In this document: one piece after another, positions 1-8,403 of the stretch | Layout of the letters: each line of letters opens with the position of its first letter | How positions within the stretch are numbered: the first letter of the stretch is position 1 | Origin: Paracoccus sp. C2R09 | GTDB lineage: Bacteria; Pseudomonadota; Alphaproteobacteria; Rhodobacterales; Rhodobacteraceae | Direction: 5' to 3' | Length of the DNA: 64,000 bases | Assembly: GCF_018860625.1 (NCBI RefSeq) | Contig: NZ_JAHKQB010000024.1 | Span: 1-64,000 of the forward strand | Program-made: the position numbers and the translations under genes | Notes under the pieces: generated by a model | Told to the model about the DNA's origin: nothing | What the model saw: the letters and a program-made list of their open reading frames with translations, nothing else | The model's database searches: none

Positions 1-622
1 ATACGATAACGTCGTGTTCCGCGAAGGAATGGTGATCCGCCGGCGGCTTGCTGCGTTCGGGCCGCAGCGCCCCCCAGACGACTGCGCGCCTGACGCCGTT
101 CAGCGCATCGAACAATGCCAGCAGCAGGCAGTTGCCCGTGGCCTGCGCGATCAGCCGGTGAAATTCATTGTCGGCGGTCTCGTATTGCCGCCAGGTGGCC
201 GCGGCGCGCGTTCGCGCGACGCAGGCATGCAGCGCCTCGACATCCTCTTGCGTGGCGTTCAGCGCGGCCTCGCGTGCCAGCATCGGTTCGATCAGCAGGC
301 GGGTGCGCATCACCTCGGCCGGGTTGGTCATGCGGTCGATCTGGGCAAGGCCCGGAACCTCGACCCGGCGGGCGCCGACAAAGGTTCCCTTGCCGACATG
401 CCGCCATAATTGCCCCTCTGCCTCGAGCGTCGCAAGCGCCTTGCGCAATTCGCCGCGCGACACGCCGATGGCATCGCACAGCTCCCTCTCGGCCGGCAGC
501 TTCGTCCCCGGTTCCAGATCATGCCGCGTCAGCCATGCGCGCAGCTGCACCAGCGCAGCCTGCCGCGGACCGGATTCGGGATCCTTGCGGCGGTCGATGC
601 GCGGATCGGGATCTGCCTTCAT
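1..622 (-). CDS. GntR-family regulator, FadR/FCD subfamily (3' end cut off by window edge)
   Basis: About 207 residues are visible; the gene continues past base 1, so its C-terminus and stop are missing. I start it at the ATG read leftward from 622. Residues about 20-90 form a winged helix-turn-helix with the core LPAERELCDAIGVSRGELRK and a wing ending GKGTFVG. From about residue 100 an all-helical FCD ligand-binding domain begins (MRTRLLIEPM, then NEFHRLIAQATGN). FCD regulators usually sense small organic acids and repress a neighbouring catabolic operon. This one is divergent from the ABC transporter operon that begins at 810, so it is its likely regulator. The ligand is unknown. Family call is secure; the target is inferred from position. 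Confidence 0.88.
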   Translation of the reverse strand, partial: MKADPDPRIDRRKDPESGPRQAALVQLRAWLTRHDLEPGTKLPAERELCDAIGVSRGELRKALATLEAEGQLWRHVGKGTFVGARRVEVPGLAQIDRMTNPAEVMRTRLLIEPMLAREAALNATQEDVEALHACVARTRAAATWRQYETADNEFHRLIAQATGNCLLLALFDALNGVRRAVVWGALRPERSKPPADHHSFAEHDVIV

Positions 623-747
623 GTCGTTTTACCAATTCGTATCATTCACGCGATACTAGGAGCGGTCTGAAACACTGGCAACCATAATAGGCAGAAAAAA
701 ACGGGTGAATTAGTTGTTGACCGGATAACCAATGCGCATCCATGATC

Positions 748-768
748 TAACCAATCCGGAATCGGTTA
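748..768. promoter_or_regulatory. Imperfect 21-bp palindrome, candidate operator of the GntR regulator
   Basis: The arms TAACC and GGTTA are perfect and enclose a partly symmetric 11-bp core. Sixteen of 21 positions match the reverse complement. It lies in the divergent region between the regulator (start 622) and the ABC operon. A second weaker repeat, GTATC-N8-GATAC, sits at 639-656. Assignment to this regulator is inference. Confidence 0.35.
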
Positions 769-781
769 CCGGAGGGGGATC

Positions 782-808
782 ATGAAACCGCTTTGGGAGG
801 GGCGATGA
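782..808 (+). CDS. Eight-codon leader peptide upstream of the ABC operon
   Basis: An ATG preceded by a strong Shine-Dalgarno (GGAGGGGG at 771-778) opens a reading frame coding MKPLWEGR. It stops at 806-808, one base before the ATG of the substrate-binding protein at 810. The Shine-Dalgarno of the main gene (about 795-803) lies inside this short frame, so the two may be translationally coupled. It may be a real leader peptide or a chance start; there is no direct proof of translation. Confidence 0.35.
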   Translation: MKPLWEGR

Positions 809-809
809 C

Positions 810-1799
810 ATGAGAGGAGACAATCTGACAACGACGAATTTCGGGACCTGTCTGATCGGCAGCATTGCCGCCGCGATGATGGCGACCGCTGCGGGTGCGG
901 AAGGCACGCCGATGCGGGTGGCGATGGGCGACATCGCCTCGGTCGAGACCTTGGGACTGCTGATCGCGATGGAGCGGACCAGGGAACGCGGCGTGCCCAT
1001 GGACATCACCTTCTTCAATTCCGAGGATGTCGCGACGCAGGCCGTCGTGGGCGGGCAGGCCGATATCGGCGTCGGCGCGCCCTATGCCTTTATCCAGAAT
1101 TCGAAGGCGCCGATCCGCATGTTCTATCGGATGAGCACGCTGCAGTTCTTTCCGGTGGTCAATACCGAATTCTACCAGGATTGGCAGGATCTGGACGGAC
1201 AGGAGGTGACCGTCCATTCGCGCGGTTCGGGGACCGAGGCGCTGATGCGCCTGATGGAGGCGCAGCACGACATCAGCTATTCCGCGATCAGCTATGTTCC
1301 CGGTTCCGAGGTGCGGGCAGGGGCGATGCTTCAGGGGGCGGTCAAGGCCACCATCGTCGACAGCTCGGGGTTTCGGCTGCTGACCGAACAGGGCAAGGGT
1401 CGGTTCGAACGTCTTCCGCTGGACGGCGTGAACGCCACCGACGAGGCGCTTTACGGCAACGCGGATTTTCTGGACGACCGCGAGGCCGATGTCGAGGTCT
1501 TCATCGAGGAGCTGTCGCGCACCTGGACCGAGATCAACGACGATCCGACGATCGTGGCCGAACTGCGGACCCGCTACGACCTGCTGCCGGACCTGCCCGA
1601 ACAGGCGGTGGCCGGGATCACGCCCTATTTCGAAGGCGCCGTGAATGACGGCATGCTGCCGACGCGCGCGACGGCCCCCGAGGACGTGATGGACGATCTC
1701 CGGTTCCTGTCCGCCGCCGGTCAGGTCGAGACGCCGGGACCGGATACCGACCCCTCGGCCTTTTGGGATCTTGACCTGCTGACCGCCGCGGCAGACTGA
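810..1799 (+). CDS. ABC transporter substrate-binding protein, NitT/TauT class
   Basis: A 329-residue exported protein with a Sec-type signal peptide (cleavage probably near ATAAGA, about residue 30). It shows the fold pattern of TauA/SsuA/ThiY-like binding proteins, with GGQADIGVGAPYAFIQ around residue 90 and then a DGQEVTVHSRGSGTEALM segment. It should capture a small anionic or heterocyclic solute in the periplasm and hand it to the two permeases encoded downstream. It is the first gene of a five-gene unit that ends with a FAH-family enzyme. The substrate cannot be told from sequence. ATG 810 is preceded by GGGAGGGG. Confidence 0.85.
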   Translation: MRGDNLTTTNFGTCLIGSIAAAMMATAAGAEGTPMRVAMGDIASVETLGLLIAMERTRERGVPMDITFFNSEDVATQAVVGGQADIGVGAPYAFIQNSKAPIRMFYRMSTLQFFPVVNTEFYQDWQDLDGQEVTVHSRGSGTEALMRLMEAQHDISYSAISYVPGSEVRAGAMLQGAVKATIVDSSGFRLLTEQGKGRFERLPLDGVNATDEALYGNADFLDDREADVEVFIEELSRTWTEINDDPTIVAELRTRYDLLPDLPEQAVAGITPYFEGAVNDGMLPTRATAPEDVMDDLRFLSAAGQVETPGPDTDPSAFWDLDLLTAAAD

Positions 1800-1815
1800 C
1801 CGCCGACACTGCACG

Positions 1816-1830
1816 GGTGGCAGCGCCACC
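1816..1830 (+). terminator. Intercistronic hairpin after the binding-protein gene
   Basis: GGTGGC-AGC-GCCACC forms a 6-bp stem with a 3-base loop, 16 bases after the stop codon at 1799 and before the permease at 1918. There is no T-run. More likely an mRNA-stabilising or attenuating hairpin than a full terminator. Confidence 0.5.
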
Positions 1831-1917
1831 GCCCTCTGATCCGCGATCCGGCGGGCAGAGCGAACGCGCCGGAGCATGCGACCAGCGCCCCGGTGCCCGA
1901 ACGCAGGGTGAGCTTAC

Positions 1918-2730
1918 ATGACGACAGCCAATCCCTCTATTCCTACATACGGACTGCAATCGGGCCTGGGGCTGCGCCTCTGGCATGCGGGACTTCACTG
2001 GAAGATCCTGTCGATCGCGGTCTTCGCCCTGATCTGGCAGATGACGGCCATGTCGGGCTTCAACTTCGCATTCCCGACCTTCACCGCCACCATGTCCGCG
2101 CTGTGGTCCATGATCGCGGACGGCTCGATGGGCGCGGCCTATCTGCGCACGATGGAGCCGCTGGTGATCGGGCTGACGATATCGCTGAGCATCGGCATCA
2201 GCGCGGGCGTGGCCATGGGCCTGCGCGCAAGCGTCGAATGGGTGACCCTGCCGCTGTTCATCGTGATGCAGGCCGCCCCGATGGCGGCGCTGATCCCGCT
2301 AGTGACCTTCGTCTATGGCATCGGGCTGACCTCGAAGGTGCTGGCGGTGGTGATGCTGGCCATGCCGGTCATCGCGATGAACTGCTACAAGGCCGTGCGG
2401 AACGTGCCGCCATCCATGGTGTCGATGTGCCGGTCCTTCACGGGCAGCCGGATGCAGCAGGTGACGCAGATCATCCTGCCCGCTGCCAGTCCGATGATGT
2501 TCGCGGGCCTGCGGCTGGGCGTGGCCGAGGGCTTTTCGGGCGTCGTCCTGGCCGAGCTGCTGATCACGCCCACGGGCATCGGCGATCTGATCACCTATCA
2601 CCGCTCGGTCGCCAATTTCGCCCATATGTATGCCACGATCGTGTCGATCGTGTTGTTCGCAATCCTGGCCGTCAGCCTGCTGCAATGGCTGGAAGGTCGG
2701 TTGTTCCATGCCGAGAGGAGGGGAAACTGA
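1918..2730 (+). CDS. ABC transporter permease, NitT/TauT class
   Basis: A 270-residue integral membrane protein with about six predicted transmembrane helices and the binding-protein-dependent transport signature of the TauC/SsuC family (EGFSGVVLAELLITPTGIGD near residues 203-222, the EAA-type loop). It forms part of the channel for the solute bound by the upstream protein. Its TGA overlaps the ATG of the ATPase gene at 2730, so translation is probably coupled. A second permease of the same class lies downstream, so the transporter would be a heterodimer, unlike TauC or SsuC homodimers. Confidence 0.88.
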   Translation: MTTANPSIPTYGLQSGLGLRLWHAGLHWKILSIAVFALIWQMTAMSGFNFAFPTFTATMSALWSMIADGSMGAAYLRTMEPLVIGLTISLSIGISAGVAMGLRASVEWVTLPLFIVMQAAPMAALIPLVTFVYGIGLTSKVLAVVMLAMPVIAMNCYKAVRNVPPSMVSMCRSFTGSRMQQVTQIILPAASPMMFAGLRLGVAEGFSGVVLAELLITPTGIGDLITYHRSVANFAHMYATIVSIVLFAILAVSLLQWLEGRLFHAERRGN

Positions 2731-3542
2731 TGCAACAGCTTGCCATGCCGACCGAAGCGACCCACGTCCCGACCACCGTCGTGCGCGATCCCATCGTCGA
2801 GATCCGCGGCATATCGAAGATCTACGGCTCGACCGTGACGGCGCTGCAGGACATCAACCTGAAATTCGAACGCGGCCATCTGACCAGCCTTTTGGGCCCG
2901 TCGGGCTGCGGCAAGACCACGCTGCTGAAGATCGTGGCGGGGCTGCTGCAGCCGACATCGGGGCAGATCCTGGTCAACGGCAAGCCGGTGACGGGACCGG
3001 GCCGCGAACGCGCCTTCGTGTTCCAGGATTTCGCGCTGATGCCCTGGGCCACCGTTCTCGAGAACGCGGCCTTCGGGCTCAAGATGCAGGGCGTCGCAAG
3101 ATCCCTGCGCGAGGATCGCGCGCGCCATTACATCGCCGAGGTGGGGCTGTCGGGTTTCGAACAGAAATACCCCCACGAGCTGTCTGGCGGGATGCGTCAG
3201 CGCGTCGGGCTGGCCCGTGCCCTGGCCGTGAATGCCGACATCCTGCTGATGGACGAGCCGTTCTCCGCGGTGGACGAACAGACCCGCCGCAAGTTCCAGG
3301 AGGATCTGATGCGCCTGCGGGAGGTCGAGAACAAGACCTTCCTGTTTGTAACCCATTCGATCGAGGAGGCGGTGTATGTCTCGGACCGGATCGTGATGCT
3401 GTCACCGCGCCCCGGTCGCGTGTCCGAGATCATCGACCCGCAGATCAGGGCCGACATCACCCCCGACGAGCTGCGCCGCGACGAGGCCTACCTAGATACG
3501 GTCGAGCGCATCTGGACCGGCATCAAGAAATACGTGGAGTAG
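2730..3542 (+). CDS. ABC transporter ATP-binding protein, NitT/TauT class
   Basis: A 270-residue nucleotide-binding subunit. Walker A GPSGCGKTT is at residues 56-64, the Q-loop is in FVFQDFALMPW, the ABC signature LSGGMRQR is near residue 151, Walker B LLMDEPFSAVD near 173, and the switch histidine is in VTHSIEEAV. Length and motifs match SsuB/TauB-type ATPases. It energises uptake through the permeases encoded on either side. The start ATG overlaps the permease stop codon (four-base TGATG arrangement), which fixes the start. Confidence 0.93.
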   Translation: MQQLAMPTEATHVPTTVVRDPIVEIRGISKIYGSTVTALQDINLKFERGHLTSLLGPSGCGKTTLLKIVAGLLQPTSGQILVNGKPVTGPGRERAFVFQDFALMPWATVLENAAFGLKMQGVARSLREDRARHYIAEVGLSGFEQKYPHELSGGMRQRVGLARALAVNADILLMDEPFSAVDEQTRRKFQEDLMRLREVENKTFLFVTHSIEEAVYVSDRIVMLSPRPGRVSEIIDPQIRADITPDELRRDEAYLDTVERIWTGIKKYVE

Positions 3543-3546
3543 GGCC

Positions 3547-4299
3547 ATGGTCGTTTTCGGATATCATGTCCCCAAGATGCCATCGCTGCTGGTCTGGGTC
3601 GTCCTGTGGGAAATCATCGGCAGGTTCGAACTGGTGATGCTGTTCCCGCCCTTCACCCAGGTGCTGGCCTCGATGGGCGAGGTCGTGACCTCCAGCAGCT
3701 TCGCCGAGGCAATCCGCATCACGCTGCTGTCCTATGTCGCGGGGATCGCGCTTGCGCTTGTCGTGGGGATACCGCTCGGGTTCCTGATGGGGCTGGTGCC
3801 CGCGGCCGACCGGATGCTGAACATGTGGGTGAACACCTTCCTGTCGGCGCCCTTGTCGGCGCTGGTTCCGGTCTTCATGATCCTCTTCGGCTTGGGGACG
3901 CCCACCGTGATCGTGACGGTCTTCATGTTCGCGGTCTGGATCATCGTGCTGGATACGCGGGCGGGCGTTCGCCATATCACGCCGTCCCTGATGGAAATGG
4001 CCGAGAGCTTTCAGGTCGGGCGGATCGAACGGGCGCGCATGATGGTCCTGTCGGCCCTGCCTGAAATCCTGGCCGGGGTGCGGCTTGGAATGGTGCGCGG
4101 CGTCAAGGGCGTCGTCATCGGCCAGCTTCTCGTGTCGATCATCGGGGTCGGCGCGCTCTTCTCGCTCTACCAGCAGAACTTCCTGATGGCCCATTTCTGG
4201 GCGCTGGTGGTCATTCTCTTCACCTGCGCGCTGACCCTTGCCGAACTGGTCGCGCGCCTTGAAAAACGTGTTCAATACTACGCAGGAGCAAGGAACTGA
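3547..4299 (+). CDS. Second ABC transporter permease, NitT/TauT class
   Basis: A 250-residue inner-membrane protein with about six hydrophobic segments. The EAA loop region reads GMVRGVKGVVIGQLLVS (around residues 181-197), as in TauC-type permeases. It begins four bases after the ATPase stop codon and ends on the A of the next start codon. Together with the permease at 1918 it would make a heterodimeric pore. Its polar C-terminus (RLEKRVQYYAGARN) is ordinary for the family. Confidence 0.86.
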   Translation: MVVFGYHVPKMPSLLVWVVLWEIIGRFELVMLFPPFTQVLASMGEVVTSSSFAEAIRITLLSYVAGIALALVVGIPLGFLMGLVPAADRMLNMWVNTFLSAPLSALVPVFMILFGLGTPTVIVTVFMFAVWIIVLDTRAGVRHITPSLMEMAESFQVGRIERARMMVLSALPEILAGVRLGMVRGVKGVVIGQLLVSIIGVGALFSLYQQNFLMAHFWALVVILFTCALTLAELVARLEKRVQYYAGARN

Positions 4300-5006
4300 T
4301 GCCCAACGATATCTTCAAGCCCGCCGATTACGTCATCGCGCCCCCGGCCACCGCGACCCTGCCGGTCGAGGGCAGCGACCAGCTGTTCCCTGTCAACCGG
4401 GTGTTCTGCATCGGTCGCAACTATGCCGCCCATGCGGTCGAGATGGGCCACGACCCCGACCGCGAGCCGCCCTTCTTCTTCTTCAAGAGCCCGTCGAACC
4501 TGACATCGGACGGGACCTTCCCCTATCCCTCGCGGACCGAGGACGTGCATCACGAGATCGAGCTGGTAGTCGCCCTGTCCAAGGGCGGAACCGACATCCC
4601 CGAGGACCAGGCGCTGGATCATGTCTGGGGCTATGGCGTGGGCCTGGACATGACGCGCCGCGACCTGCAGGGCCAGGCCAAGAAGATGGGCCGCCCCTGG
4701 GAGGTCGGCAAGAGCTTCGAGAAATCCGGCCCCTGCGGGCCGCTGGTCCCGGCCGCGAAGATCGGGCATCCCGACAGCGGCGCGGTGACGCTGGACGTGA
4801 ACGGGGAACGTCGCCAGACGGGCGATCTGAACCAGATGATCTGGAAGATCCCCGAGATGATCTCGGAGCTGTCGCGCTTCTTCGATCTGCAGCCGGGTGA
4901 CGTGATCATGACGGGCACGCCCTCGGGCGTGGGGCCGGTGAACCGGGGCGACCGGCTGGTGGGCCATGTCGAAGGCGTCGGCACCCTGACCGTCGACGTG
5001 GTCTGA
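4299..5006 (+). CDS. Fumarylacetoacetate hydrolase (FAH) family protein
   Basis: A 235-residue cytoplasmic enzyme of the FAH superfamily, close in length to fumarylpyruvate hydrolases and acylpyruvases. Visible hallmarks are FCIGRNYAAHAVEMG near residue 35, the FFKSPSN loop, the metal-ligand segment HHEIELVV (E-x-E) near residue 87, and MTGTPSGVGPV near 205. FAH proteins cleave C-C bonds in diketo acids or decarboxylate oxaloacetate using Mg2+ or Mn2+. It is the last gene of the ABC operon, so it probably acts on the imported compound or a product of it. Substrate unknown. Confidence 0.88.
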   Translation: MPNDIFKPADYVIAPPATATLPVEGSDQLFPVNRVFCIGRNYAAHAVEMGHDPDREPPFFFFKSPSNLTSDGTFPYPSRTEDVHHEIELVVALSKGGTDIPEDQALDHVWGYGVGLDMTRRDLQGQAKKMGRPWEVGKSFEKSGPCGPLVPAAKIGHPDSGAVTLDVNGERRQTGDLNQMIWKIPEMISELSRFFDLQPGDVIMTGTPSGVGPVNRGDRLVGHVEGVGTLTVDVV

Positions 5007-5175
5007 CGCGGACACCGCAACCACCCGACAATGAACCTGCCGGGACGCCCGATGCGTGTCCCGGCAGGTCGTCATCCGCGGCGTCATACCACGCGGCGCT
5101 GCGTCGAAACCTTGCGTTGACTTCACCCGTGGCGGCATCTATCTCCGCGCCCTTCCGGGTGATGGGGTCGCGCAT

Positions 5176-6444
5176 ATGGCAAAGATTGGGATGGGCCTCG
5201 GGCTGGATTTCGGGACGTCGAACTCGGCCGCGGGGCATGTGGTGGACGGGCGAACCCGTCTGATCGAACTGGAGCCCGGTCGCTCGACGATGCCGACGAC
5301 CTTCTTCTTCGATCAGGAAACCCGCCGGACCCTGATCGGCGAGCCCGCGAACCGCGCGTTGCTGGACGGGGTGGAAGGGCGCTTCATGCGCGCGCTGAAG
5401 CGTGTGCTGGGCACCAGCCTGATGCATGAACGCCGCCAGATCCTGAGCGAGCGGGTGACCTTCGTCGATATCATCGGACGCTTCCTGGCCGAGATCCGGA
5501 CCCGCGCCGAGGCCGAAACAGGCATCGCATTCGATCGCGTGCTGTCCGGCCGGCCCGTCGTCTTTCACGGCGCCGACGACCCGCGCGAGGGCAGGGCCGA
5601 GGAGGATCTGCGTCAGTGCTATCTTGCCGCCGGGTTCCGCGATATCCGCTTCACGCCCGAGCCCGAGGCTGCGGCCATCGCAAGCGGTGCGCTTGACGAG
5701 GCAGGTCAGGTCAGCCTGATCGTCGATATCGGCGGGGGCACGTCCGACTTTTCGCTGTTCACGTCCGGCCCGGACGGCGTCCGTATCCTTGCCAATCACG
5801 GGGTCCGCATCGGTGGGACCGATTTCGACCGCTCGATCAGTCTGGACCGGGTCATGCCGATGCTGGGCAAGGGCACCGAATTGCGCAAGCTCATGGGGCC
5901 GGGGACCTCGCCGGTTCCGAACGCGATCTTCAACGACCTTGCGACATGGGAAAAGATCCCGTTCCTCTATACCCCCCAGAACCGCAAGCTTGCGGCCGAG
6001 ATGGAACGCCTTGCGCATGCGCCCGCGAAGCTGGCGCGTCTTGCCACCGTGCTGGAACGCGAGCTTGGCCACGATCTGGCCTTCGCGGTGGAGCGTGGAA
6101 AGATCGCGGTCAACACGGGGTCGGATGACCCGAACATCCTGCTGGATCAGATCGAACGCGGGTTCGCGATTCCGCTGAGCGTCGATGCCGTCGCCGACAG
6201 CCTGTCGCGCCATGCCGAGGCGCTGTCCGATGGCGCGGACGAGACCCTGCGCCTTGCGGGCATCGACCGCGATCAGGTGGGCAAGGTCGTCTATGTCGGC
6301 GGTTCCAGCCTGATGGGGATGGTATCGGACACCATGCGGCGCAACTTCCCCGCGGCCCGGCATTCCTTTGCCGAGGTCTTCACGGCGGTCGCGGACGGTC
6401 TGGCGATCGCCGCGAACGACCCGAGGCTGGTGGATTGGGGCTAG
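5176..6444 (+). CDS. Hsp70-family protein, YegD-like
   Basis: A 422-residue actin-like ATPase that has the Hsp70 nucleotide-binding domain but not the usual substrate-binding and lid domains (DnaK is about 640 residues). Phosphate-1 motif GLDFGTSNSA is near residues 8-17, phosphate-2 motif VDIGGGTSDFSLF near 182-194 and the adenosine motif VVYVGGSSLMGMV near 373-385. I chose ATG 5176, just before the phosphate-1 loop; an upstream in-frame start at 5056 would add 40 residues without family support. Clients are unknown. It stands alone and converges on minE. Confidence 0.88.
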   Translation: MAKIGMGLGLDFGTSNSAAGHVVDGRTRLIELEPGRSTMPTTFFFDQETRRTLIGEPANRALLDGVEGRFMRALKRVLGTSLMHERRQILSERVTFVDIIGRFLAEIRTRAEAETGIAFDRVLSGRPVVFHGADDPREGRAEEDLRQCYLAAGFRDIRFTPEPEAAAIASGALDEAGQVSLIVDIGGGTSDFSLFTSGPDGVRILANHGVRIGGTDFDRSISLDRVMPMLGKGTELRKLMGPGTSPVPNAIFNDLATWEKIPFLYTPQNRKLAAEMERLAHAPAKLARLATVLERELGHDLAFAVERGKIAVNTGSDDPNILLDQIERGFAIPLSVDAVADSLSRHAEALSDGADETLRLAGIDRDQVGKVVYVGGSSLMGMVSDTMRRNFPAARHSFAEVFTAVADGLAIAANDPRLVDWG

Positions 6445-6479
6445 GCCGGTCGTGAACCGGTCCGCCCGGACCCGGCAGA

Positions 6480-6503
6480 GGCGCGGACCCGAAGGCCCGC
6501 GCC
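6480..6503. terminator. Hairpin between convergent Hsp70 and min genes
   Basis: GGCGCGG and CCGCGCC form a 7-bp GC stem with a 10-base loop in the 65-bp gap between two convergent genes. Its position fits a bidirectional terminator. It has only a weak T-rich tail. Confidence 0.5.
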
Positions 6504-6509
6504 CATCTG

Positions 6510-6788
6510 TCAGTCCGCCTTGCCCTTGGCGGCGGCGGGAAGTTCGATGTTGATCTCCAGACTGGACATGTTGTCGCCGCGATCCATCCGGACCTCGACA
6601 TCCTTGTCGTCGATCGGCACGTGCTTGCGGATGGCCGCGACGATGTCGCGCTGCAGCATCGGCAGGTAATCAGCCTCGGCCGCGCCGCTGCTGCTGCGTT
6701 CATGCGCCAGAAGGATCTGCAGACGATCCTTCGCGGTCTGGGCGGTCTTGGGCGGGGCCTTGCGGCGTGCGAAGCTGAACAGGCTCAT
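6510..6788 (-). CDS. minE: Cell division topological specificity factor MinE
   Basis: A 92-residue protein of normal MinE length. The N-terminal membrane-targeting stretch MSLFSFARRK is followed by the MinD-contact helix AKDRLQILLAHERS. The C-terminal dimerisation domain carries LPMLQRDIVAAIRKHVPI and an alternating beta strand. MinE stimulates MinD ATPase and displaces MinC, producing pole-to-pole oscillation that places the Z ring at mid-cell. It is last in the minCDE operon, and its ATG overlaps the minD stop codon. Confidence 0.96.
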   Translation of the reverse strand: MSLFSFARRKAPPKTAQTAKDRLQILLAHERSSSGAAEADYLPMLQRDIVAAIRKHVPIDDKDVEVRMDRGDNMSSLEINIELPAAAKGKAD

Positions 6789-7633
6789 GATGCACGCCCG
6801 AACAGCCGCTGCAGGAAGCCCGGTCGGCGTTCGCCGTCCATGCGCATCTCGACCTGCTTGCCGGTCAGACGCGCGACGGCATCCTCGTAGGCCTGCGACG
6901 CCGCCGAAGGTCCGTCCAACGTTACGGGCGTGCCCACGTTCGACGCCTTCAGGATCGCCTTGCTTTCGGGGACCACGCCCAGAAGCGGCACGGCCAGGAT
7001 CTCGAGCACGTCGTCCACGGTCATCATCTCGCCGGTATTCACGCGGTCGGGGTCGTAGCGGGTGATCAGCACCTGCGCCTTGATCGCCTCGGCGCCGTCG
7101 GTCTCGGCCCGCTTGGTCTGGCTGCTGAGCAGGCCCAGCACGCGGTCGCTGTCACGGACCGAGGACACCTCGGGGTTGGTGACGACCACGGCCTCGTCCG
7201 CGAAATACATGGCCATCTGGGCGCCATGCTCGATGCCCGCGGGGCTGTCGCAGATGATATAGTCGAACTCGGTCTTCAGCTCGTTCAGGACCTTCTCGAC
7301 CCCGTCCTTGGTCAGCGCATCCTTGTCGCGGGTCTGCGACGTGGGCAGGATCGACAGCGTTTCGACACGCTTGTCCTTGATCAGCGCCTGCTTCAGCTTC
7401 GCATCGCCCTGGATGACGTTGATGAAGTCGAACACGACCCGGCGTTCGCAGCCCATGGTCATGTCCAGGTTGCGCAGCCCCACGTCGAAATCGATCACCA
7501 CCGTGCGGAAGCCCTGCTTGGCAAGGCCCGCCGAGATCGCCGCGGAAGAGGTCGTCTTGCCGACGCCCCCCTTGCCCGAGGTGATCACGATGACCCGCCC
7601 TAGCGGCGGGTTTGTCTTGGCTTCGGTCGTCAT
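6785..7633 (-). CDS. minD: Septum site-determining ATPase MinD
   Basis: A 282-residue ParA/MinD-family ATPase. The deviant Walker A SGKGGVGKTT is near residues 14-23, switch I/II regions include DFDVGLRNLDMTMG and CDSPAGIEHGAQMA, and a short amphipathic C-terminal segment (FLQRLFGR) would be the membrane-targeting sequence. ATP-bound MinD dimerises on the inner membrane, recruits MinC and is released by MinE. It overlaps minC and minE by four bases at either end, so the three are translationally coupled. Confidence 0.97.
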   Translation of the reverse strand: MTTEAKTNPPLGRVIVITSGKGGVGKTTSSAAISAGLAKQGFRTVVIDFDVGLRNLDMTMGCERRVVFDFINVIQGDAKLKQALIKDKRVETLSILPTSQTRDKDALTKDGVEKVLNELKTEFDYIICDSPAGIEHGAQMAMYFADEAVVVTNPEVSSVRDSDRVLGLLSSQTKRAETDGAEAIKAQVLITRYDPDRVNTGEMMTVDDVLEILAVPLLGVVPESKAILKASNVGTPVTLDGPSAASQAYEDAVARLTGKQVEMRMDGERRPGFLQRLFGRAS

Positions 7634-8403
7634 GCGATCACCTCCATTCGTAGCTTCTCATCCTCGAGATAGATATGCGTGCAGCGCTGGCGGGCCGCAT
7701 CTTCAAGCAATTCGTTCGTCTTGTACAAGCCCGCGATCGCAACCAATTCCGCGTTCAGGCTCTGGCAGAAGATATGCGCGGTCTCGTCTCCGTGGCAGCC
7801 CGCCATGGCCCGTCCGCGCAGGGGGCCATAGACGTGGATGTTGCCCGCCGCGACCAGTTCCGCCCCCGAGGCGACCGAGCCGATCACCGTCAGATCGCCC
7901 TGTTCGGCCACGATCATCTGGCCCGACCGGACGGGCGAATGGATGACCTTGTTGCGCAGGGGTGCGGGTGCCTCGGCCTGCGGTGCGGGCTGAGCGGCTG
8001 CAGGCGCGGGCCTGCCCGGGCGCGGTTCGCGGGGCAGGGGGGCATCGCGGCCCGTTTCCACCGGGATGAGACCCAGGGAACCCAGGAGCGCTTCGTCCAT
8101 GTCGGCCGCATTCTCGACCCCGAAGACGCGGAAGTCCCGCTGCCTCAGGTTGCCGACCAGCGCGCCCAGGGCGTCGGCCTCGCGGAAGCCCGGGGCGTGC
8201 GAAAGGTTCAGGACCATGGGCGCACCCGCGAAGAATTGCGGCGTGCGGTTCAGCTGTTCGTCCAGCTGCGCATAGAAGCCCTCATCCGCGATGCTGCTTT
8301 CGATGCGAAGGGCCAGGGCCGTCAGGAAGCGGCCCCGTACCTGGAACGCCCCGACGCTGGCCGGCCCTTGGTCATTCCGGGTCCGGACGGTTCGATCTGA
8401 CAA
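7630..8403 (-). CDS. minC: Septum site-determining protein MinC
   Basis: A 257-residue FtsZ-assembly inhibitor. The N-terminal domain (about 1-110) is linked by a Pro/Ala-rich stretch (about 125-150) to the C-terminal beta-helix. That domain carries the hallmarks PVRSGQ, GDLTVIGSVASGAE, GNIHVYGPLRGRAMAG and IFCQSLNAELVAIAGLY. It binds MinD at the membrane and blocks Z-ring formation near the poles. First gene of minCDE; its stop overlaps the minD start. Confidence 0.96.
   Translation of the reverse strand: MSDRTVRTRNDQGPASVGAFQVRGRFLTALALRIESSIADEGFYAQLDEQLNRTPQFFAGAPMVLNLSHAPGFREADALGALVGNLRQRDFRVFGVENAADMDEALLGSLGLIPVETGRDAPLPREPRPGRPAPAAAQPAPQAEAPAPLRNKVIHSPVRSGQMIVAEQGDLTVIGSVASGAELVAAGNIHVYGPLRGRAMAGCHGDETAHIFCQSLNAELVAIAGLYKTNELLEDAARQRCTHIYLEDEKLRMEVIA

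Noticed and set aside
5056..5175. Upstream start for the Hsp70-like gene
   Set aside because: Adds 40 residues before the phosphate-1 motif that Hsp70 proteins do not have; ATG 5176 gives the normal N-terminus.
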